Shown: piece after piece, positions 1-4,815 of the stretch
Layout: each line of letters begins with the position of its first letter
Numbering within the stretch: the stretch's first letter is position 1
Origin: Methanothrix sp.
GTDB lineage: Archaea > Halobacteriota > Methanosarcinia > Methanotrichales > Methanotrichaceae
Reading direction: 5' to 3'
Assembly: GCA_028688175.1 (NCBI GenBank)
Contig: JAQTYS010000118.1
Span: 1-8,212, forward strand
Length of the DNA stretch: 8,212 nt
The notes under the pieces: generated by a model
The model's input: the letters and a program-made list of their open reading frames with translations, nothing else
Told to the model about the DNA's origin: nothing
The model's database searches: none
Translations under genes and position numbers: made by a program

Positions 1-144
1 GACTATCCCATATGCCTCATCCAGGGAAGCGGAGACAATAGTGGGAATGATAATGAGCGAATATGAAATACAAAATAATAGTAGTAATAGTATATTTGAT
101 GATCTGGCTTTACTCCCGATATTGCACGTCGAGTTGGAAATCAT
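1..144 (-). CDS. Exported protein of unknown function, N-terminal fragment running off the left edge
   Basis: From an ATG at 144 the minus strand stays open for all 48 codons to the window edge. The product starts with a polar stretch (MISNSTCNIGSKARSS). A hydrophobic core follows at about residues 17-36 (it begins NILLLLLFCISYSLIII), and then a small-residue site (TIVSAS) ahead of SLDEAYGIV. This is the layout of a Sec signal peptide with likely cleavage after the Ala of VSA, so the product is probably secreted or surface-anchored. No start other than the ATG at 144 is possible, because an in-frame TGA lies at 166-168. A purine-rich AAGGGGG lies about 7 nt upstream. It is 37 nt downstream of the 122-aa membrane protein and is probably co-transcribed with it. 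The mature domain lies outside the window, so its function cannot be named. Confidence 0.6.
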   Translation of the reverse strand, partial: MISNSTCNIGSKARSSNILLLLLFCISYSLIIIPTIVSASLDEAYGIV

Positions 145-181
145 GACCTGGCCCCCTTGATCTTTTCAAATGATAAGAGAC

Positions 182-550
182 TTATTCTACCATTACTCTG
201 AGCGTCGTGGATCTATTTATCGATCCGTTTATCGCTGTAATCCTATAAGTAGTAGTCTCGAATGGCTCTACATTTATAAAGCCCCTGAGCGCTACCTCGC
301 CCACTCCCGGGTCGATCTTCACCTGGCTTGCGCCGATCACGCTCCAGCTCAAGTTGCTGACGCCGCCGGGTCTTACGACAATGGGATCAGCATGAAATGA
401 CTCTATTATCGGATAAGGGGAGCCAAAGACGTTGAGGGCCAGCAGGCCACCGCCAAGAATTGCCGCCAGGAGAAGGATCCAGATCGCAATTCCCGCAGGC
501 GTCTTCCAGAACGACTTTTGCATATCCCAGTAGTTCTTCTTTTCAGCCAT
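182..550 (-). CDS. Single-pass membrane protein with an extracytoplasmic Ig-like domain
   Basis: This 122-aa protein has a short charged cytoplasmic N-terminus (about residues 1-18), one transmembrane helix at about 19-42, and an exterior domain from about 47 to 122. The exterior part has the pattern of a single Ig/cadherin-like beta-sandwich repeat: an F-x-A-x-P entry, RPGG, the NLSWSV strand, V-x-I-D-P-G-V-G, and a closing ETTTYRITA strand ending RSTTLRVMV. Such repeats are common in bacterial and archaeal cell-surface proteins as binding or stalk modules. Three N-x-S/T sequons (N66, N108, N112) lie in the exterior part and could carry archaeal N-glycans. The start is an ATG at 550. No good Shine-Dalgarno is seen, but a TATA-like box lies about 29 nt upstream, which fits a near-leaderless transcript. 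The gene lies just upstream of the exported protein at the left edge. Its exact role is unknown; it may anchor or present a partner at the envelope. Confidence 0.7.
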   Translation of the reverse strand: MAEKKNYWDMQKSFWKTPAGIAIWILLLAAILGGGLLALNVFGSPYPIIESFHADPIVVRPGGVSNLSWSVIGASQVKIDPGVGEVALRGFINVEPFETTTYRITAINGSINRSTTLRVMVE

Positions 551-574
551 CTATGCAATATTGTGACATACAGG

Positions 575-583
575 TAAATATAA
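575..583 (-). promoter_or_regulatory. Putative box A (TATA) for the membrane/exported protein pair
   Basis: On the minus strand the sequence TTATATTTA lies in an AT-rich 56-nt gap. Its centre is about 29 nt upstream of the ATG at 550. Archaeal transcription usually starts about 25 nt past box A, so the leader would be only a few nucleotides long. That agrees with the absence of a ribosome-binding site in front of this ATG. Confidence 0.4.
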
Positions 584-606
584 TCTACTGTATCGGCATC
601 TCTCTA

Positions 607-1116
607 TCAGCATATCTCTGTGCTATGTTCACGCGAAGCCATCCTATATTGACCGGGGCACTGATCACAGGTCACATTCAGCCCTCGGATCTGCTCGCAA
701 GCTAAAGAGCATTTGCCATTCTTCCGGTAGATATTATCCAGCAGCCTGTCCACCATATTTGAATTTGCTCTTGCCTGGAGCAGGATCCGCCGAGATTCTT
801 GAATGGCAAAGCCGGCATCCTTCAGTTCAAATCCCAGCGCCATTCCTGTTTTCCAGCCAGCAGGAGCAAGGTCCACCTCTCTATCAAGAAGCATCTTCAA
901 AAAGCAACTGCGTAGGTTTGGTGATCGGGCCAAATCGAATTGCTTTCTAACATTGCTCCTCATATCGTCTAATATGATATGCCGCTCTTCCAGACAGGAG
1001 GTGCACAGCTTTATCTCGTCTTTGTGGTGCGCTGCCTTTGCGGCCAATGAAAGCCTGCCGCAATTGGCGCATGAGCCTGATGAGTAGTGCACCTTCTTTT
1101 CATTTATGAAATCCAT
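607..1116 (-). CDS. Cysteine-cluster (putative zinc-binding) protein of unknown function
   Basis: The 169-aa product is soluble with no signal peptide or membrane span. An N-terminal cluster C16-x2-C19-x18-C38-x2-C41 is typical of a zinc ribbon. The middle (about 45-130) is mostly helical and charged, with conserved-looking AGWKTGMALGFELKDAG and an RRILLQAR helix. A second cysteine set, C136-x3-C140-x9-C150-x2-C153, could bind another zinc or an iron-sulfur cluster. The start is an ATG at 1116 with GAGGGCGA a few bases upstream. This start lies inside the end of the 57-aa gene (13-nt overlap), which suggests translational coupling. I do not recognise the family. Two metal sites joined by a helical segment would fit a nucleic-acid or protein adaptor, but that is a guess. 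Confidence 0.65.
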   Translation of the reverse strand: MDFINEKKVHYSSGSCANCGRLSLAAKAAHHKDEIKLCTSCLEERHIILDDMRSNVRKQFDLARSPNLRSCFLKMLLDREVDLAPAGWKTGMALGFELKDAGFAIQESRRILLQARANSNMVDRLLDNIYRKNGKCSLACEQIRGLNVTCDQCPGQYRMASREHSTEIC

Positions 1117-1277
1117 GTCGCCCTCAAATTGCGTAATTCGACAACTCTGGTCTGCAAGGATAACACACTCACATTATGAACTAAGGCTTCAGCTGTCAGG
1201 TCTCCGTATCCGTCGGCTGCTTCTTTAAGGATATCATCCACTAGGATATCATCTGAGAATTTTTCTATAAGTTGCAT
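1104..1277 (-). CDS. Small hypothetical protein, coupled to the cysteine-cluster gene
   Basis: The 57-aa product is acidic and helical at the N-terminus (IEKFSDDILVDDILKEAADG), followed by an amphipathic stretch rich in Val, Leu and Arg and ending ATWIS. There are no cysteines or membrane spans. I prefer the ATG at 1277 to an in-frame GTG at 1286. It is preceded by a GTGAT element, and a TTTAATAT box lies about 25 nt upstream. Its 3' end overlaps the start of the 169-aa gene by 13 nt, the strongest argument that it is real. The family is not recognised. It could be a small regulatory partner of the next gene product, or an artefact. Confidence 0.45.
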   Translation of the reverse strand: MQLIEKFSDDILVDDILKEAADGYGDLTAEALVHNVSVLSLQTRVVELRNLRATWIS

Positions 1278-1298
1278 TGCTATCACTATTTCTTTCTA

Positions 1299-1306
1299 AT
1301 ATTAAA
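1299..1306 (-). promoter_or_regulatory. Putative box A for the 57-aa/169-aa gene pair
   Basis: The minus strand reads TTTAATAT, centred about 25 nt upstream of the ATG at 1277 in an AT-rich stretch. The spacing predicts transcription starting at or very near the start codon. This is a pattern match only. Confidence 0.35.
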
Positions 1307-1390
1307 TCATTATCCTGTCATAAGCATTTTCAGCGAAAAAGCATCAGGAACAAGGTGTAATTAATCAGCCGTACAAGGTTATTGAGAATC

Positions 1391-1423
1391 AAAAAAGGCA
1401 GGGACCAACCCTTTCGGCCCTGC
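1391..1423 (-). terminator. Hairpin plus T-run terminator after the zinc-ribbon gene
   Basis: Read on the minus strand, GCAGGG (1423-1418) pairs with CCCTGC (1403-1398) around a 14-nt loop. It is followed within one base by six T residues (1396-1391). It lies 70 nt past the stop of the 66-aa zinc-ribbon gene and so would end that gene's transcript, and possibly a longer one coming from the cobaltochelatase operon. The rest of 1278-1493 holds a box A candidate (1299-1306) and a short CGCAA-G-TTGCG palindrome at 1434-1444. No gene is seen there. Confidence 0.6.
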
Positions 1424-1493
1424 TTATCTGATCCGCAAGTTGCGAATGATCGCGTCTTGCCAGGACAGATTGATTAAATAATTATCAAGCTAC

Positions 1494-1694
1494 TCAGTAT
1501 CTTCTGGGTGGCCTGGATGAACCTGATCTTGCAGGCTTATGCTTCTGGTAGCAATCGCTGCAATACACGGGCCTGGATCCATCGGGCTTGAAGGGAACTT
1601 GACATGTCTTTCCGCACTCTGCGCAGGTGGCATCGTGCATCTCTCTGGGGCCGCTGCTAAAGCCGCCTCTGCTGCCGCTTCCGTATCTTTCCAT
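1494..1694 (-). CDS. CxxC-x17-CxxC zinc-ribbon protein
   Basis: The 66-aa product carries C24-x2-C27-x17-C45-x2-C48, matching the small CxxC-x17-CxxC domain that recurs in archaeal and some bacterial proteins, with a typical Y-C-S-D-C-Y second knuckle. An extra Cys (C31) lies near the first knuckle. The flanks are disordered, Gly/Ser/Arg-rich at the N-terminus (RYGSGSRGG) and basic at the C-terminus (SGSSRPPRRY), as in small nucleic-acid-binding proteins. The likely role is zinc-dependent RNA or DNA binding, but the family has no firm function that I know of. The start is the ATG at 1694 with AGTGAG about 6 nt upstream. It lies 130 nt downstream of the cobaltochelatase gene and is followed by a terminator, so it may be transcribed alone or as the operon's last gene. 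Confidence 0.75.
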   Translation of the reverse strand: MERYGSGSRGGFSSGPREMHDATCAECGKTCQVPFKPDGSRPVYCSDCYQKHKPARSGSSRPPRRY

Positions 1695-1714
1695 TTTAAC
1701 TCACTTACCGTTTT

Positions 1715-1734
1715 ATCGACTCAAAGAATCGACT
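1715..1734. repeat. 7-bp direct repeat upstream of the zinc-ribbon gene
   Basis: ATCGACT occurs at 1715-1721 and again at 1728-1734, starts 13 bp apart. The interior GACTC-AAA-GAATC is also an imperfect inverted repeat. It lies 20 bp upstream of the ATG at 1694, where an operator could sit. Repeats this short can arise by chance. Confidence 0.25.
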
Positions 1735-1810
1735 TATGCCACAAAAACATCTCACTAAATGTTCCTTGGATCGATGCCATTGCAACCTTCACCAAATGCC
1801 TGCACTAGTC

Positions 1811-1816
1811 TATATA
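1811..1816 (-). promoter_or_regulatory. Possible box A between the cobaltochelatase and zinc-ribbon genes
   Basis: The minus strand reads GGTATATAGAC, a good TATA core, just past the cobaltochelatase stop codon. Transcription would start near 1789, ahead of the zinc-ribbon gene and close to a GGTGA ribosome-binding site at 1789-1793. A 5-bp hairpin (1816-1820 with 1826-1830) overlaps it but lacks a T-run. Confidence 0.3.
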
Positions 1817-1824
1817 CCTGTTGG

Positions 1825-2646
1825 TCAGGTGAAATTACATCTTTCCAGGGCATTTCTGGTATGCTCCAGGAATAGGGAGACCATTTCTGCTCTATCTCCC
1901 AGGCCGCGCCGATCAACCACAACTTTGTACCCAGCTTTCTCTAAAGTGCTCTTCCAAGACTCGGGGCTCGGTCCAAAGATATCGTTCTCTGCATGTCCTC
2001 CTGCCACGAGCAAGAACGGTGAGAGCTGCACAACCCTCGCCCCAAAGCCCGACAGATCCGGCAGTAGGCAGTCAATGCCGCAAAATCCTTCTATCGTTCC
2101 GATGAAGACATTCTCATGCTCCTCTCTTACGACCTGATACATCAGTGAGTAAAGAGCATCAGCGCCGTGGCCTGTGCCGTGTCCCACCAGAAGCACCGCT
2201 TCTTTCTCCGGTCCCGGGTGATATGCGCCTCTACAGCAAAGGGCGGGTATGAGGGATGATACCTTCCGGCAGTCCGCCAGGCTGGATAGCAAAGGCAAGC
2301 CAATTTCCAGGCGCGAGAAGGCCGGATCTCTATTTTTCAAATCCATAACCAACGCCACCACCTGGTGAAACTCTCCGCCCGGCACGATCTGCAGGGACTG
2401 GACGATCACACTACGAAGCCCTTCGTCGCATAGCTCCTCTAGCGCACTCTGAATGCTCGGGATACTGATGCCTTCCTTCTCCAGCAACTTTCTTCTCATG
2501 AGATGGGAGGTAAAGGCCAGCCGAATCGGAGATCCGGGAAATGTGCGCTCATAAGTCTTTTGGATCTGGCTATAAGTGGCTAGGGCAGGAGGAAAAAGTG
2601 TGCCATAGGGAGCAAGCACAATTCCATGGAGCTCTTGTGCAGTCAT
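1825..2646 (-). CDS. cbiK: Sirohydrochlorin cobaltochelatase, CbiK type
   Basis: The 273-aa product belongs to the long, two-lobed CbiK class of anaerobic cobalt chelatases, which insert Co2+ into sirohydrochlorin (or its precorrin form) early in cobalamin synthesis; ATP is not needed. Hallmarks in order are FTSHLMRRKL (45-54), QSLQIVPGGEF (83-93), GLPLLSS (116-122), VGHGTGH (154-160, metal-ligand His156), GTIEG (183-187) and LLVAGGHAENDIFG (212-225, metal-ligand His218). These align closely with what I recall of Salmonella CbiK, including its two active-site histidines. No signal peptide is seen, so it is cytoplasmic. The ATG at 2646 is preferred to an adjacent in-frame TTG at 2649, because GGAGATGA lies at good spacing only for the ATG. 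It is the third gene of the operon, 22 nt after prephenate dehydratase. Methanogens more often use the short CbiX-S/CfbA form, so a long CbiK here is notable. Nickel insertion for F430 is an alternative role. Confidence 0.9.
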   Translation of the reverse strand: MTAQELHGIVLAPYGTLFPPALATYSQIQKTYERTFPGSPIRLAFTSHLMRRKLLEKEGISIPSIQSALEELCDEGLRSVIVQSLQIVPGGEFHQVVALVMDLKNRDPAFSRLEIGLPLLSSLADCRKVSSLIPALCCRGAYHPGPEKEAVLLVGHGTGHGADALYSLMYQVVREEHENVFIGTIEGFCGIDCLLPDLSGFGARVVQLSPFLLVAGGHAENDIFGPSPESWKSTLEKAGYKVVVDRRGLGDRAEMVSLFLEHTRNALERCNFT

Positions 2647-2668
2647 CAAATCATCTCCATCCAGGGTT

Positions 2669-3490
2669 TCAGGCCCTCGGATACGATCCCAGCACCCTGA
2701 CCATGGAAGCCTTCTCTCTTATGGCGGCTATTGCCTGCCCAACTGTGCTATCATCCACATGCCCTTCCAGGTCGATGTAAAAGTAGTAATCACCAAGGCC
2801 CTTGCGACTGGGGCGTGACTCTATCCTGGTCAAATTGATATTACGCCATGCAAACTCCTCTAAAATGGAGAAGAGGGCACCGGGCCGATCTTTATCCAGG
2901 TAGATGACAAGGGAAGTCTTGTCCCGGCCGATGGCTGCGGCCATCTTTTTGGCTGCCACAATAAAGCGAGTGACATTATCGCTTGCATCTTGAATCTCCC
3001 TGGCCAGGATTTGCAGGCCATATTTCTCGGCAGTGTCCGCACCGGCTACCGCCGCCATCTCCGGGAACTCCTGGGCCAGGCGGGCGGCATGACTGGTGGA
3101 GCCGGTGGTCCTGATCTCGGCATTGGGATAATGCTCGCGCAGGTATTGCCGGCACTGGGCCAGCGCCTGGGGGTGGGAGAGGATAACCTTGATGCTGCTC
3201 TCCCCTCGTCCAACCAGACAATGTCTGATGGGAACGTTTACCTCTCCCACAATCACCGTCTCTAATCCGAGGAGCAGATCCATGACGGTGGTTACCGCTC
3301 CCTCCAGACTATTTTCTACAGGGACTATGCCCGCATCAATCTGGCCGGACGCCACCGCTTCCAGCACTCCTTCAAAGTCATTGAAATAGACGAGGCGTGC
3401 CTCTGGCCTGCTCTTTATCCAGAGGCGGGCCGCCTTTTCCGAATAAGTTCCCTCCGGTCCTAAAGCGCCAATCCTGTAGCTCAAGGTCAA
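2669..3490 (-). CDS. pheA: Prephenate dehydratase with ACT regulatory domain
   Basis: The 273-aa product converts prephenate to phenylpyruvate, CO2 and water, the committed step to phenylalanine. The catalytic part (about 1-183) shows GPEGTYSE (11-18), VPVENSLEG (57-64), SHPQAL (105-110) and the invariant NVTRF (172-176) containing the Thr-Arg-Phe active-site triad. The ACT domain (about 190-273) shows D-R-P-GAL (201-206) and ESRPSRKGLGDYYFYID (224-240). These are the phenylalanine-binding elements, so feedback inhibition by Phe is expected. No chorismate mutase domain is fused, so it is the monofunctional form. The start is TTG at 3490, sharing TTGA with the stop of the HMG-CoA reductase gene. 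GGAG lies 5 nt upstream of that TTG, and the next residues run straight into the conserved N-terminus, so no longer start is needed. Confidence 0.95.
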   Translation of the reverse strand: MTLSYRIGALGPEGTYSEKAARLWIKSRPEARLVYFNDFEGVLEAVASGQIDAGIVPVENSLEGAVTTVMDLLLGLETVIVGEVNVPIRHCLVGRGESSIKVILSHPQALAQCRQYLREHYPNAEIRTTGSTSHAARLAQEFPEMAAVAGADTAEKYGLQILAREIQDASDNVTRFIVAAKKMAAAIGRDKTSLVIYLDKDRPGALFSILEEFAWRNINLTRIESRPSRKGLGDYYFYIDLEGHVDDSTVGQAIAAIREKASMVRVLGSYPRA

Positions 3491-4758
3491 ACATTCTCCT
3501 TTGTTTTTTTATCCAGTTCGGCCATCAGCTCCACGGCTCGATCCACACTGATCCTGCGTTCGGCTGCCATGCGGGCGGCGACGATCTCAATCATATCGCA
3601 TTTGGCACCTGCCTGCACTGCCACGTTCTTGGCATGCAGAGACATGTGTCCCCTTTGAATGCCCTCTGAGGCCAGCGCCCGCAATGCGGCAAAGTTCTGA
3701 CACAGGCCCACTGCGGCAATGATGCGGGAGAGATCGTCTGCGCTCTTAACTCCCAGAATTTTCACAGCTGTCTTGGCCACAGGATGAACGCGCGTCGCTC
3801 CACCTACCAGTCCCACAGCTACGGGCAATTCAATGGTTCCCACCAGATCTCCATCCCGGTTCTTTTCATAATGGGTCAGCGATTTGTAGCGTCCGCCAAT
3901 GCATGCAAAGGCATGCGCTCCGGCCTCTACAGCTCTGGTATCGTTCCCTGTTGCCAGCACCACGGCCGTCACTCCATTCATTATGCCCTTGTTGTGAGTT
4001 GCGGCGCGGTAAGGATCGACCTGGGCCAGCTCAGATGCTAGAAGTATTCCGTCCACCACCTCATGGCCGCCTATCTCATCGGCCTTGAAGACCGCCTTGG
4101 CCCTGGCCAATCGAAGGTCGGCCAGATTAGAGATGATGCGCAGGTATACCCTCCCGCCGGTGATCTGCTCAATGCGCGGCGCGAGGGCTTCCGCCATGGT
4201 ATTGACGGCGTTGGCACCCATAGCATCCCGACAGTCCACAATGAGATGAGTTACAACCATCGGTCCCATTTTGGAATCGATGACATAGACCTCGATATCC
4301 TTGACACCTCCGCCGTACCTGACCAGCATGGGATCCTTTTCATTGGCCATACTGGTCAGTTCGTCTTTTGCCAGCAAGATCGCCTGGCGGGCCGCATAAG
4401 GATCTCCTATCCCTGTGGCCTGAATCAGAGCGCGCATAACCGGTCCTGTGCTGGTGGTAAAGAAACCGCCCGCTTCCCGTGCCATTCTGGCGCCGTTGCT
4501 GGCAGCAGCGATGACGGAAGGCTCCTCGGTAGCCATGGGTATGAGCACCTCTCTGCCATCGATGACGAAGTTGGTGGCGATTCCCAGCGGCACCTGGAAC
4601 ATGCCGATCACATTCTCTGTCATCTTGTCGGCCTGGTCAAGAAGAAGGCCTGTCTTCACCTGAGCAACCTCTTCTGTGCCGATTGCGGCCTCTTTTGCCA
4701 CGGCGTCAAGCCTCTCGGAGGGAGCAAGCTTGTAGAATCCCGGTATTCTGGAAGTCAT
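3487..4758 (-). CDS. hmgA: Hydroxymethylglutaryl-CoA reductase, class II
   Basis: The 423-aa enzyme reduces HMG-CoA to mevalonate, the precursor of archaeal isoprenoid lipids. It has no membrane anchor. Landmarks (counted from the ATG at 4758) are ENVIG (48-52), EEPS with catalytic Glu79, HLIVDCRDAMGAN (171-183), THNKG with catalytic Lys257, ATGND with Asp273, and QRGHMSLHA with His371. The sequence follows the Pseudomonas mevalonii class II enzyme closely from memory. It keeps the Asp equivalent to D146 (Asp142, in ANEKD) that favours NAD(H) over NADP(H). Class II enzymes are mainly bacterial, with archaeal examples such as Archaeoglobus. An in-frame ATG at 4767 exists, but AAGGAA abuts it directly and is better spaced for 4758. 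The 4758 start also matches the usual N-terminus (MTSRIPGF). It is the first gene of the operon with pheA and cbiK, divergent from the beta-RFAP synthase fusion. In a methanogen the direction is presumably biosynthetic. Confidence 0.93.
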   Translation of the reverse strand: MTSRIPGFYKLAPSERLDAVAKEAAIGTEEVAQVKTGLLLDQADKMTENVIGMFQVPLGIATNFVIDGREVLIPMATEEPSVIAAASNGARMAREAGGFFTTSTGPVMRALIQATGIGDPYAARQAILLAKDELTSMANEKDPMLVRYGGGVKDIEVYVIDSKMGPMVVTHLIVDCRDAMGANAVNTMAEALAPRIEQITGGRVYLRIISNLADLRLARAKAVFKADEIGGHEVVDGILLASELAQVDPYRAATHNKGIMNGVTAVVLATGNDTRAVEAGAHAFACIGGRYKSLTHYEKNRDGDLVGTIELPVAVGLVGGATRVHPVAKTAVKILGVKSADDLSRIIAAVGLCQNFAALRALASEGIQRGHMSLHAKNVAVQAGAKCDMIEIVAARMAAERRISVDRAVELMAELDKKTKENV

Positions 4759-4815
4759 AGATCTCATTTCCTTTGGAAGGGGAAAAACTTTATTCCAGCC
4801 GGTGGATTTATTTTT
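4759..4815. promoter_or_regulatory. Divergent promoter region between the HMG-CoA reductase and beta-RFAP synthase genes
   Basis: Only about 57 bp separate the two start codons. Minus-strand box A candidates (ATAAAAATAAA, about 4806-4816) fall on the edge of the opposing gene, and a plus-strand CTTTATTC lies near 4788-4795. GGTGG at 4801-4805 is the likely ribosome-binding site for the ATG at 4816, and AAGGAA at 4768-4773 serves the reductase start. The tight spacing means shared regulation is possible, but no clear operator is visible. Confidence 0.35.

Noticed and set aside
170..400. 76-codon plus-strand frame near the left edge
   Set aside because: It is opposite the Ig-like membrane protein, with no ribosome-binding site and no motifs.
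1104..1286. GTG start at 1286 for the 57-aa gene
   Set aside because: The ATG at 1277 is better placed relative to the GTGAT element and the box A, so the longer form is less likely.
1434..1444. CGCAA-G-TTGCG palindrome as an operator or hairpin
   Set aside because: The single-base spacer cannot form an RNA hairpin loop, it lies downstream of a gene rather than in a promoter, and 5-bp arms are too short to be convincing.
1816..1830. ACCTG/CAGGT hairpin across the cobaltochelatase stop codon as a terminator
   Set aside because: The stem is only 5 bp and no T-run follows on the minus strand.
4768..4778. TTCC-TTT-GGAA inverted repeat hiding the reductase ribosome-binding site
   Set aside because: A 4-bp stem with a 3-nt loop is too weak to support an RNA switch.
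4063..4815. In-frame 251-codon upstream extension of the beta-RFAP synthase fusion
   Set aside because: It lies entirely opposite the well-supported HMG-CoA reductase gene and its promoter, has low-complexity shadow-like content, and the ATG at 4816 has a ribosome-binding site and matches the start of the lyase domain.
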